Below are positions 35,459 to 46,377 of a stretch of DNA of 50,413 nucleotides, piece after piece. The position numbers were made by a program, and so were the translations under genes. Positions within the stretch are counted from its first letter, which is position 1; the number at the start of each line of letters is the position of its first letter. The notes under the pieces were generated by a model that was not told the origin of the DNA, made no database searches, and saw nothing but the letters and a program-made list of their open reading frames with translations. Source of the stretch: Amylostereum areolatum (taxonomy: Eukaryota > Basidiomycota > Agaricomycetes > Russulales > Stereaceae); contig SAXG01000148.1 of assembly GCA_012932865.1 (NCBI GenBank), positions 1 through 50,413 of the forward strand, given 5' to 3'.

Positions 35459-35899
35459 TCAAATGTATTTTTGTATCGTAATCATTATCTTGTGTGCCAC
35501 TGCTTTGAATAAGCGTCCAGTGAAGTGCACATACTTGCGAGCGGCCACCCTTTCTATCAGGCCACGTCGATCGTCTGTGTTTGCACGTCAGCGTGTCAGC
35601 GGTGGCGGTAGTCAAACCGAAGACGTACGAATGGACAAGGTATGTCGACTCGAGTACACGGCATTCTTGATCGTATATTGTGCTCAACTTGTTCACACCC
35701 GTGAGCTTAGCGAGTCTCTTGGAAAGGCTTCGGAGATCATCATCATTTCAGTCGATGGTGGATGACAATCGACTGACACAATTTCTGCTAAGCACGAATG
35801 GTAAGCTTCGTACCTCTCACCACTGGCGGCAGATGTGCGTAACCTCTAAAATCCATCCAATGTTACGAACAAGATAGATAGATAGACAGTGTTCATTAT
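35459..35899. other. Convergent spacer between Y1 and X2
   Basis: About 440 bp between two gene ends. No protein similarity was found in it. Confidence 0.45.
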
Positions 35900-37347
35900 T
35901 TACCCCGTCCATGCCGGTGAAATAAAGCCACGAATAATTTGAGCTAATTCAGCTGTATGCCGCTGAATGACTAGGAGTACTCTGGCGAGGTCCATAGGAG
36001 CTTGTATAGACGCGAATGGAGGTCGCAATTCACGCATCGCCTCAAAGCAGCAGAAGGACCACTCGACTCGGCCGCTCATCGATATCGTGTATCGCGGGAA
36101 GAACCCGTATACGATGTAGCGTGCGTCGTCGTAGTTCATGCCATAGACGAAGTACTTCTCCGGAATACGAGGCATCTCTTTCGCCTGGGCGCCAGGAAGA
36201 AGAGGCTGAGAGAAAAGTCAATCTACGAATGATTCATCAACAGACGGCAGACGAACATTCCATTCAGGCCGCCATTGTCCCTCCTCGATCTGGAATCGTG
36301 CGGTCAAATCCATCACAAAAAGCTGAAGTGTCGGTTGGACAAGTTTTGCGAGCTCCAAAATTCCATCCCGCCTATCTGGAAGAGGATGCCTGAGATTTAT
36401 TCTATGGCCGTAAGATTCGCCCGTGTTGCCGGTGATCATAATTAGCTCTTTGACTGGATTTGCCGCAAATAGAATCGGGGGGAAACCATCCGGCAGGTTA
36501 CTGGGAAGATTCTCGAAGGAGGGGCGACATGCGACACTAGGACAGGAGGATGTGCCGTGGTCGATGGAATACGATGGAAAATACACGGTCTCATGTCTAG
36601 ACAAATCAATAAATCAGTAAATGTCGTGTATCTTCTTGTTGTTATATCACCTCATTCCGATACATCCTGGGATCTGTGACACTACCGTTGGTAGGAAGAC
36701 CTCAAAAGTCTGGTCAGGATTCGGCCTCGTGGTTCGGGTTCTCATATCTGGTATCTGTAGAATTTTGAGCATAGTGTACTCAACGCTACCTGGCGCGATC
36801 CTCCCCTGCTCGTCCTTGATTTCGTGTAAAGTCACGTTTTCAGAAGGATAGGGAACGTCCGAGAAGTAGGCCCGTGGTGTATAAACGACAGAGTATTCTG
36901 GACCATGGTACCTTTCGATGTATTCCCAATAGCGACGAAGAGTTTGAAGAACCCCACAGGAAGATGTCTAAAAACCGAGTGATCATTGATCAGGTGGCAA
37001 GCCTAGATGCGCTGCCAGTGAGTGAATTGGCGCACCTTCCAATCCTCGGGTACGGCCAGAGGCTCCGGTTCAATTCTGTTCACAAGAGGTGTTTGTAACC
37101 TAGCCATGACCGAGACTGTGGAAGGGCCTAGTTTCCAGGTTGGTCGTCGACCTATGATGTTTTGTAACAAGGCCCATCTGTGAGGTCCGTCCCAAAGAGC
37201 TCTTCGAATCCAATGATTATTTCATGAGCACTATGGAATATGCGTTCAAACCGGGAGTAAATAGACAAGACTTACTGGCTTGTCGAGCCGGCGATTTGGA
37301 TGGGCAGGATCGGGTGTGCTGCATATGATTCGAGCCATGAAGCTGAG
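35900..37347 (-). CDS. Gene X2, paralogue of X1, start codon not found
   Basis: Five exons homologous to X1 exons 2-6 (37347-37276, 37201-37036, 36967-36651, 36596-36257, 36205-35900) keep every intron position and phase and remain open for about 400 codons: SASWLESYAAHPILPIQIAG, GPHRWALL, VPYPSENVTLHEIKDEQGRI, SVEYTMLKILQIPDMRTRTT, HPLPDRRDGILELAKLVQPT, EKYFVYGMNYDDARY and GRVEWSFCCFEAM. The region equivalent to the X1 first exon (about 37510-37525) has no ATG: the frame that joins in phase reads CTA GTC AAC CG, and where X1 has an upstream ATG GCC, X2 has ATA GCT. Either another first exon is used or translation has been lost. Confidence 0.65.
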
Positions 37348-37763
37348 CTATACATGTGTTAAAGAGCATAAAATGTCTATTTTATTGCAAGACAACCTTT
37401 GCGTCGATGCCATCATGCCATAGAGTGTGCTAGTTTCGCGAATCATTAATCACAACCGGGTCATGTAACTGAAAAGTGAAACACTACTAACATCGACAAA
37501 AACTCACCGGTTGACTAGATTTCTGCGTGAGATTCAATGATTCTGGCGCCGTGGCGGGTCGCCCGGATACTGTCTGAGCTATTGTGCCGTTGAAGAGTGG
37601 AATGATGAACCAAAGTTCACTGGCAGAGTGTTAGTAGTAAGTAGACAGCACGGGAGGATTGGGTCTGCCGTCTGTTGTCACCAATGGTCACGTGCAAAAT
37701 CCGGACAGTCTTCGCACTCACTCATATAACTCATATATCATACTCGACGTTCGGTTCATAGAC
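37348..37763. promoter_or_regulatory. Region between X2 and Y2
   Basis: It contains the decayed X2 first exon and the presumed divergent promoter. No other gene was seen. Confidence 0.4.
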
Positions 37764-39284
37764 ATGGAGGCGAATGACCCTTCCACCTTCCTTAAGAGCC
37801 TATTTCATCAGGGTTCAACGTCGGTACGCCCCGCTCCAAAATTCTTCAGCCCAGTTTACACAGTAGCAATGCATGTTACGGCTGCCAGTGGACCATAGAT
37901 CTCCATACTAGCATATCGTCGCATGCAACCAGCAAGTGCAAACATCAGCTGCAGTCATTAGATGAGTTTCGTGCTGGGTGGAACCGCTGTCCCATCGAAA
38001 TTCCGGAGCGTTGGACTCTAGTAAGTCCCTGCTCCATTCAGGCATTATGTACTCTCAGCTGAGGCGTCGTCAAGTCCTCGACGTACCCAAATGAACGAGA
38101 AAGACTCAACATTTACATGGACGCCTGGTCTCCACAGATCGATTCCATTCGTAATAATATCAGGTTCTTGTCCGAAGATGAAGTGATAGCTCAGCACGAC
38201 GATGCCGACTCCTTCAAACCCGATTTTTTGCTTCACAGGCCCTTGTCTTTCTGTATCGACGATCTTATTCGAAGAGCGGAGTGTCCTGAGGACGCATTAT
38301 GTGTGGACTCCGTACTGTCCCTTTCCCCGTTCTATCAGACTGCCATGTACTCTGGAGACCCGAATGCCATCGAGTCCGTTATAGCTGGTTCATTTATTTC
38401 CTTGAGCGGCTGCTTTGTACACAGGTACGTAGACTCCTGTAGAGAATTGTACGATTGTTCATCCTTCAAGCAGGAGAAATACTGTCATATCCTATCCAAC
38501 CCTTCTTGGAGGCACGGAGGGATTGGGGCAAGGGGAGTTTGCCCTTTCCGACAGTGCCCAAACTGTGGACCTCCTTCATCCTGCCCTCGTCGTAGGAGTA
38601 CCAAGGTCTCATCGAGAGGAACTGCCGACTGTTCCTCCTGTATCCCACGACCTCAAGCGGCTTCAGCACCTTATCTGGCCAAACCTCATCGCTCACGTTT
38701 TGAACTGGATCACCCGCTCCGATCCAAAGGACGATGCTCCCACTGGAGCTTCTCTGCGTCGACGTCAAGGCACGACATCATTTCCACCGTGGTTCATGAT
38801 ATTCGGCCTCTGCTACGACTATCACTCCATCACCATCGTTGCCCACATCCCTTTTCTTGAAACGGAATGTCAATGCGAGGGACATGAAGACGGAAGCGCC
38901 CATATCTCCTGCCTCTCTTGCGTTGTGGACACCATCCCCTTCCCAGGGCTGGCTGGATCGTCGCATGCGTCGACTGATCTTCCCTTCATGTGTAACATGA
39001 AGGCTGCATTGCTCTTATACGCAGTTCAACGTCAAGCATTTCGCATGGCGTCACTTTGGGACGGCGCCGACCAGCTTCAGCAAGGTCTCTTCTCACTATA
39101 CCCCGACCACGGACCTGATCGCCCACGTTCCCCCTCTGCATGGTCCGATGACAAGTCTATACGGTTCCTGAGATTCTGCTCACAAGGCGATGGGGTTAGT
39201 GGGGATGACGAGGATGAAAGGGAGAGACACGATTTCGTGCAGAAATGGCGGGAAGACTGTTATCGTTTGCTTGACGAGAACTAG
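37764..39284 (+). CDS. Gene Y2, intact unknown protein of a duplicated pair
   Basis: Family not recognised. Exons 37764-37823, 37949-38020, 38075-38424 and 38474-39284 total 1293 nt, 430 aa, in frame. Starts MEANDPSTFLKSLFHQGSTS, then FRAGWNRCPIEIPERWTL, EDEVIAQHDDADSFKPDFLL, FYQTAMYSGDPNAIESVIAG, HPALVVGVPRSHREELP, FPPWFMIFGLCYDYHSITIV and HIPFLETECQCEGHEDGSAH. The centre has a cluster of Cys/His (CQCEGHEDGSAHISCLSC) that could bind a metal. The tail is acidic and ends FVQKWREDCYRLLDEN. No signal peptide or membrane helix is obvious. It is divergent from X2 and 65-70 percent similar by eye to Y1 over conserved blocks. Confidence 0.8.
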
Positions 39285-39480
39285 TTAAACACCTTTTGGT
39301 GCGCCCGATTTTAGTGCGCACGAGCGCACTGTACCACGTTCTTCTAAACTACATACAACTACCAAGCCTCAATCTAACGAATCAGAGCTTCGGTCGTCTT
39401 TATTATCGCACCAAAGTCGTTGTGGCTGCCCGGGAAGGGACCGCGAGCGCGACTGTGATATGGGAATGATTGCTAAATCC

Positions 39481-41366
39481 TCATTGGTATAAGTATGTAT
39501 AGTCCCGAGAAGAAATTTCAATCATAGTAAAGGCGAGGCGAAGGCCTGTCCTACTGGACGAGGTCCGGGTTGAGAACTCCACCTGATCTCCAGCCATGGC
39601 GAAAACGCTGGGGAAAGTAAAGACGAACCCGTTGGAGGCCTCCACCTCCCTGAGCTTCGACGTCGCCTTGACGGTCTGCCGCACGATGAAAATGTCGAGT
39701 ATCGAAGAGGTCTGATAGCGCCGCCTACGGGAGCATCGTCAGCAAAGCTCAGATACAGCATCTACAAAATAGAACGTACGGGACTTGTGAGAGACGACGT
39801 TCGTGAAAAGGCTGAAGTAGTTTGCAGAGTGGGCGCAGACATCGAGAAAGAACCCACCCTGTAAAACAGGTTCGACGTTCAGATACACATGAGCTTGCCG
39901 CAAGGCAAGGCGAGAACGACTAACGGTGAGAGTCGAATCAGGATCCTCGTCTTGGATGTCCGCACTCTTTTTCAACCCATCCGCGGGAAGTGCTCCAGTG
40001 TAAGACGGCTTGGTGCAACTTTCGATATTGCCTGGCTAGCCCACACACAAGGCGGAACCATGAGGTATGTGGTCGAGAGTATGGTCAAATTCGGCGTGTA
40101 GAGATCCTGGAGGTTCTGTCCGACGGCCTTGTTGTGCACGATGGTCGTGATGTCGAACTTGTTTAGCTGGTCCCTGTCGCCGCTGCTCGAGAAAAGGAGA
40201 CGGGGCGTTTGGACGGCGCCGACGGACAGTATCACCTTGAGGTTGGCTTCTACTCTGAAGTTCTGTGCCAGTGAAAAAGACACCACCCAGTCAGATGTCG
40301 TTTTGTTGCTTTAGGTATCAACGTACAGTACGAGATTTGCGCCGAGGAAGATGCGAGTGCCGTACGGCGTACTGGGGGCCTGTCTGTACGACCTTGGGGA
40401 CTTGAATATTCAGGAGCACGTCGAAGTTGGACTGTAACATCGCGGGCTTGACGTAAATCCACTTGCACGCGCACGATGCTTGATCGCACATTGCGTCCAA
40501 CCTTCACATATAGTACGTTAGCTTGACGGGCTATAAAACTCGGGCGTTTTAACACGCACCACGCCAAGGGGATCTCCAGGGTTGATGTCTTGGTCGAACT
40601 CTCCGATTTCCTTCATTGCAGCGACAAGACACAAATTAGGAGGGAGGGAGGGAGGGAGAACCCAGGAGGAGACACGGCCGGAGGGAAGAGGTCTCGTGTA
40701 AGAGTAGGATGTATTGGCCAGTCGTATCGTGGTTGTCTGTCGAACGGGACAATAGACTTCATTCATACGATCCGTCAGCCAAGTGCCACAAGACATCGAC
40801 CTTCGGCTCACCTTGCGAATGTACGGTTGGAGAGTATTCCATGACCATCCTGGGTCACCAGTCACTCGCACCCATCGATCGTAGTTATCCTTCATCCCGT
40901 GCGTGTGCACCATGAAGTCTGGATTTACATATCAGCGGGTGGAACGACTACAAAAGAAGAAAGATACACACCGATAAACGTCGAACCACCCGATCGCCTT
41001 CCCCCGCAAGTATATAATGGAACGACTATGAAGGCCAGGTGGGGCGGTCGTTACGAAGTTTCAGTCTATGACGGGACCGATCAGGATTGTCGCGGAGAAT
41101 AGATTCTCGGTTGCCTCTACACCGTCGATGCTGGATGGCGCGTTAGCCTTGCACCCCCAAAGAGCACGATGACCACTCACTTTCTACTGATCAACACGCT
41201 CGCCCCAGAGTTCTCAAAGACGCGGCAGCCATTAACACTGCTAGACCGGTTAGCTAGAAAGGCGAAAAGACGAGTCAGCTCAGCAGGCGCGACAAGGAAC
41301 CGAAGCGACATCCGCGATGCAGTCATACTTTTGGCTTGCGGTCAATTGAAATGGGTCCGTGTTTAA
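39481..41366 (-). pseudogene. GMC oxidoreductase, decayed and lacking its C-terminus
   Basis: GMC flavoenzymes (aryl-alcohol oxidase, glucose oxidase relatives) oxidise alcohols and make hydrogen peroxide, often outside the cell. On minus the order is LTASQKYDCI (about 41320, the usual start of the FAD fold, but the following GGGTAG is unrecognisable), CRVFENSGASVLIS (about 41190), NFMVHTHGMKDNYDRW-like (about 40900), GDPGWSWNTLQPYIRKV, EFDQDINPGDPLGV (about 40580), NFDVLLNIQVPKVVQTG (about 40400), NLKVILSVGAVQTPRLLFSS (about 40240, GMC signature 2), TTIVHNKAVGQNLQD (about 40130) and NYFSLFTNVVSHKSR (about 39800). The frame then ends with an unrelated tail at 39481, without the C-terminal His/Asn region. 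Several frame changes are needed. Clearly a relic. Confidence 0.7.
40638..40659. repeat. (GGGA)n simple repeat
   Basis: About five GGGA units within the decayed GMC gene. Confidence 0.7.
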
Positions 41367-41667
41367 AAGCGCACATCGGCAGTCTATGCACAGGAAGCAG
41401 ATGTCCCTCTCGTAGAATTATGAGACACCGTGGGTCGAGAGGACAGGGACTGGCTGAAGAAGCGGACGCTGTAAGGGGGAAGAGGTGCGAGTCGGTGCCG
41501 CGCTGAGTCTCGTCCGCGTCGGAAGATGCCGTAACTAGGCTCCTCCTGGCTCATCGCACAAGTACGCTCAGTTGATTTACAGTCACTAAGTACAGGTATC
41601 AAGAAGGTTCTTAAATCAAAGCGATGTGCTTACAAACGAGCGTAGCGAGTGAGGAAACGAGGAGAAA

Positions 41668-43399
41668 TCAAACCACAAAGTCGCCCCGTTTGTAGGAATC
41701 TCCTACGCCAGGATGGTGATGCATCTCGTCGAAACCAGACCCTCGCATTACGTCCATCTGCACATCACCTGCATACGGCTCACAGTAGCGCGGATCATCC
41801 TGCGGGACACACGGCAGAGTAAGTCAAGACACGGACAGAGAAGGGTCGCGAGGGACATACTGAAGCACCGTCTTTGCTGAAGCGCACCTGATTTGGCTGC
41901 TGAAGAATGGATAAATATGCAGCAATGCTACGTCTACTGGCCAGTGCACGTACAGATATGTGACGATTGATGGTTACGGATGGACGGTTGCGCGATTCGG
42001 GGGCAGTCGCACTCCTCGACCGAGAGGATCCCCTCTCCCAACCACCACGAGCGTTCAAGTTCGACATTAAACTGTTTGTGTACAGTTTTGACAGCGGAAA
42101 GTTGAAAAGAATATGCCTAGAAGTATACAGCTCAGATAAGAGACTCCTTGACGCAAGGCGTGCCGGCACGTACATGCTGGATGTCTGCGTAGCAGTGTTC
42201 GTGAGACTGGTGAGAATGGCGTAGACAAGGTGACTTACACTAGCAAGGAATAGAATGACATCGATGAGGGCAACGACTGCCGTGATCAGGCCAGTTTGAA
42301 CCGTCACTAACCACAAAATGAGCTCGAGTCGAAACTATCATGCAAAACGCTGCTTACTTCGCACAATACGGTCGATAATATCGTCGGCGGCGCCGTAGCC
42401 CGATCGCTTTTGCCTCTAACACAAGTGAATTACAACTTCAGCCGCCAGATGTCCCTAATGAGGATGTAGTGTATGGAACGCACCAGATATGTCACCAGGA
42501 TAGATGTGATCACAATGTCCGCGGTCACAGCGCACACCAGCCAGATAATGACGACAACTTTGAATTCTTGGAACTGAGAAAACTCATGCCACCAGTTGAC
42601 CGCGATGGCCGACCCTAGCGCGCCACCTATATCAAATCGAGATGAGCATACCGAATAACGTACGGTCGTGCGAACCGCGACATACAGCATGAGGAAATGG
42701 CGAGACAGCATATAAGTAGAGCTGCCCAAGAGTAACCCGTTAGGCGCTTGACTCTGTAGGCAAAGAACAATTGCACGGAGCAGGAGATAATGCCCTGTCA
42801 CCACCTTGTTAATCAGCCGACTCGGATGCATGCCATCAACGCGATGGAACCCACTGTCAGTGCAGGATCTTGGAGGATTCGCTGTCAGTTTCTTCGTGTG
42901 ATTTCGTTGTGGAAATGAAACGCGCACCTGTGCAGAAGACTGGAACGAGTAGCGCGATCAAAATGTGGGTAGACGATTTGACATGGGGACGACGTACTCC
43001 AAGTCGCGCGAGCCAAATAATTCAACTCTCCGAAGTGGGTGACGAGGTAGTCGTAGATAATGGCCGCGGTGAACGCGGTGTCGACGGTGTCAGCGATGAA
43101 TAAGTACAGAACCTAAGTCAAGGTCACTGGCCGGCACAAGGTAGGAAGCGGAAGAATGGCATACAAACGCTTTCAGCCATAGGGAGTCACTGAATGGCGT
43201 CAGGAAGCTGCTGACTAGAAGAACAATACCTCTCACGTCTGGTATGTCGTGACATAGATATAACATTGCATGAACATGAACCCGTAGAGGATCAGGTTCA
43301 GCAGCGCGCCGATAACGAGGGGTCCGAATCTGAACCCCAATTAGCATATATCGCTGCACGTCGAGACGAGACGAGAACGCACATTGATCCAATGTCCAT
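41668..43399 (-). CDS. DUF6534-type integral membrane protein
   Basis: Basidiomycete seven-helix proteins of this type have no known function. Start ATG at 43399 (MDIGS) splices in phase to IFGPLVIGALLNLILYGFMF and QCYIYVTTYQT (about 43250). Later exons give DSLWLKAF, VLYLFIADTVDTAFTAAIIY (about 43080), SQFQEFKVVVIIWLVCAVTA (about 42540), DIVITSILVTYLV, GAADDIIDRIVR (about 42370), TVQTGLITAVVALIDVILFL (about 42270) and the family signature FNFPLSKLYTNSLMSNLNAR (about 42080). The last exon, DDPRYCEPYAGDVQMDVMRG, ends at a TGA (41668-41670). A phase mismatch of one base at the splice near 42110 is the only problem. Hydrophobic segments fit six or seven helices. The left end of a transposon lies 197 bp upstream of the start. 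Confidence 0.75.
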
Positions 43400-43595
43400 G
43401 ACAACTTGTGAAGGACACACGGATGGATAAAGTGGCCTGCTGGTAGTCGGGGAGGACAATCCACAGGTTGAATTGGAGAAAGCCGAAGGTAAAATACGCG
43501 CAGGACGCACCGAGGGATATATATGCACGGCGAATCCAGCTGGCAGGGTGACCGATCTTGGCGCCAATAGTGATGGAACGGTGACGGTGAAGCGC

Positions 43596-43666
43596 TACAG
43601 CCGTTTGCATAACCGACTGGAATCCGCGCGTCGAGAAACTTGTTTGTCAGAGCCAAACATTGCCTT
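43596..43666 (+). repeat. Left terminal inverted repeat
   Basis: 71 bp beginning TACAGCCGTTTGC, matching the reverse complement of 47550-47620 without a mismatch that I can see; the sequences diverge sharply after ...TTGCCTT. Confidence 0.9.
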
Positions 43667-44164
43667 ATTGGGAGTGCTTATCACATTCGTCACGCAGTGA
43701 CTCATTTGTGACTTCGTGCTGTTCAGGAGCGGGCTTCCTGATCTTTGCGATGACCATTGACGACATGTTCCATCTACTTTCCACCCAAATGACCTCTCCA
43801 GAGTGATCAACACTCTCCGTGTCGGGCTTCGGGAGTCATGAAAACTCCTCATAGCTGGCCTAGAAGCCTTCAATACCCTGAAAAACCTCAACAACGAGCA
43901 CAAACCACCCTTGTTGCTTGGATACTCGGTGAGTGAGGAGTCGGGAGCCTCGGAGACGTCCCCCTCGTGGTCTTGGATGCTTACACTTAATTTGGATCTC
44001 TCTAGAAACCAAAACTGCGCATGGTTGAAGGGCAACAACGAGGGTGGGATTCTGGTGGATGACAGGAGCACGGCGAAGTTGCGGTGAAGTTGGCGAAGAT
44101 GATAAAAAGCCTCGGGTTTTGAGCTTGTGAGTTCCATCCCCATCTTTTTCCCGCTCCCTCCCTC
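43667..44164. promoter_or_regulatory. Element-internal leader of the passenger gene
   Basis: About 500 bp between the left repeat and the passenger ATG. No coding match was found. It must contain the passenger promoter and any subterminal transposase-binding sites. Confidence 0.4.
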
Positions 44165-46211
44165 ATGTCCTCTCCAGACCCTCGTGGACCGTCTCGTCCT
44201 TTGACACCGCGATTCGTTCCTTATCGACACCCGCAGGCTCCCCGACCTGTGTCGATCCACTGGCTTGTGAACCCGGGAGGGATTGGTACGTTACGTACCA
44301 GTAGAGTTTGTGTGCGGTGCTGACTTTCTCTAGATGGAGCGGTCAATCCTCCTCAATTCTACACATCCCAAGATGAGATGGAGGAGTCGCGACAAGCCGG
44401 CTTCGCGCGCCTGTCGCCTCAAGATCAACGTCGTGTTCTCGATATGTTGACGGCACGATGGCAGGCTGCCAACCCCGGAGTAGTTGCCCCAACGCTCGCC
44501 TCACTACCTCGAGTTCCGCTGCCCCCAGTTCCGCCGCCCCCAGGCCTGCCGCTGCCACCACCACCACCTCCAGGCCCACAGTTGCCGCCGCCGCCTCCAC
44601 CTATGCCTCAACAGTCGGCACCAGTCGCCCTCCAGGCTAACTCCGGCACTCCCTTGGCTGGGAACACAAGCGATGCCATTGGGTTTCTACCCTCCGCCCC
44701 AGGATCTGCTGCGTCGTCATCGAATGACCGTGCGTTGATCCATTCTTCATTAACAATGAGCATACTGACCAATTACCTGCAGGCTACACCACACATTACA
44801 CTGTCTATTACACCCCGGCTGTGCCACGTTCCGCGAAGGGCAAGAGCTCTGCGAGTTCAAAGAGGACTCACGACACGAAGGTCACCACTGTCGCTATCAC
44901 CCCGAGTACTCCGCGTGAGTCTCTCGTAGCTGAAGGCCTTCGTATCCATGGGTTGGATGGGCAGTTCTCCATCAACGTACCCTTCAAGATTCGTTGGACT
45001 GGTGTCAAGTAAGTTGTTCCGTCTATTGTTATACAAACATATACCTAAACGTTCTGTTACCTGCAGCAAGGGTGATGCATCAAGTGTCGATTCAGATGAA
45101 GACTGGTTCGCAATTCGGGAGGCCTTACTCCGTAAACGGCCTCGTGATGTCTACATCGAACTTGACCTTGACGCCATGGAGGCTTTCCGGCTGCGCAAGC
45201 GTGTATGTGGTTTCATCCCTGTTCTTCTGCTTTGACTAATATTGGGACTTGTAGCCGTTTGATGCCGTGCTCCAGCACGACAAGGAACTCGGACCAACGT
45301 GTGCTGGAACCGAGGTAAGCCTGCACGTATATTTAATGAACCTGCCAAACTTATTGTATTTCTCAGGTTCCAAACACGGACTCGTACTCTGACTCGATCA
45401 AGCGTCAGGGTACTATCATTCTCGAGCTGAAGGAAATGTACAAGTGTGACAAGCATCGCGGCGAGCACAACGAGCAAGGCTTCTGTTATCCAACCCAAGA
45501 TGGACACATTGGCCTTAATCGGAAGCGATTGAAGCGTTGGGCATCCGCTGTTGTGAGTAGCCTCTGTGAATATGATCAATGCTGTACTGACCTTCTCTAT
45601 CTCGATAGGATGCGAAAGAAACGACTGTCAAGTACCCTCCTAATACTGAGGAGTTTGATGGCGTGCGCGATGGTCGTCTGCGCCCGCACAAGGCCCGTGG
45701 ACGTTCAGGCCCACATTCTGTGATGACACCTACCGCCACACCCGCTGCACCCACAGATGCCGCCACCGCTCTTGTCCCCGTCATCGCTGGCCTCGTCAAT
45801 CAACAAAGTGCTATGATATCTGCTGTTCTCGGCATTTCTCCGCCTCCCCTTCCCTCCGCCGCAGGTTCATCGGCGACCCCCGCTTCCATGTTATCTCCAG
45901 CACCGCCTCCTGCCCTGCCTTTCTCTCCTATGCCTCGGCGTCAGGATGAGTTATATTACTTTTTCCTCACTATCCTTGAACGTGATGGACATGACCTGTT
46001 GCAGTACCACTCCATGCTTGTTTCGGCGGAGATCACCCTTGAAACCTTGCCCTCGCTAGACCTTGACACCTTGGTGTCACTCACCGGGGGTGATAGCGAT
46101 AGCCTGAGAGTTCTCGTTGCATCCGCAGAGCAATTCTCTAGGCGTTTACGCATGAAGAAAGACTATGTACGGTCTCTCTTTTCAGAGTACGATGTCTTCG
46201 GGGATAAGTGA
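44165..46211 (+). CDS. Transposon passenger protein with SAM-like C-terminus
   Basis: Seven exons (44165-44285, 44334-44729, 44783-45008, 45067-45202, 45255-45314, 45367-45552, 45609-46211) give 1728 nt and 575 aa, every junction GT-AG and in phase. Layout: Arg/Pro-rich start MSSPDPRGPSRPLTP; FARLSPQDQRRVLDMLTARW (about residues 62-82); a polyproline block (about 103-132); a beta-rich part with GLDGQFSINVPFKIRWTG; EDWFAIREALLRKRPRD; a C-x2-H-x3-H-x5-C cluster (CDKHRGEHNEQGFC, about 340-353) that could bind zinc; then HIGLNRKRLKRWASAV. Residues about 489-555 (DELYYFFLTILERDG, LPSLDLDTLVSLTGGDSDSL) fit the SAM fold pattern. The middle resembles hypothetical mushroom proteins I recall, unnamed. 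Inferred role: element maintenance, binding DNA or the transposase. Confidence 0.8.
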
Positions 46212-46377
46212 GTTTCTCGAACCTTTATAATGTTGCCTAATATTTTCTGTACATACACCATGCTGTCCTGACCCCCCACTCTTTACTACACTGCATAACC
46301 TTCCGCTAACCTACTACTCCCTCATCTGTCGCATAATCACCTCTGTCCATACATCTACCCCACGTTCGTTACCTACT

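Larger units (their letters stand above)
32084..39284. repeat. Tandem duplication of the X-Y gene pair
   Basis: Copy 1 spans 32084-35458 (3375 bp) and copy 2 spans 35900-39284 (3385 bp), offset 3816 bp. Gene order, strands, intron positions and spacing are the same in both. Introns and spacers have diverged strongly, so the duplication is not recent. Confidence 0.8.

Noticed and set aside
32084..39284. X-Y pair as a toxin-antitoxin or other defence module
   Set aside because: No toxin, nuclease, NTPase or sensor motif is visible in either protein; only the genetic arrangement is suggestive.
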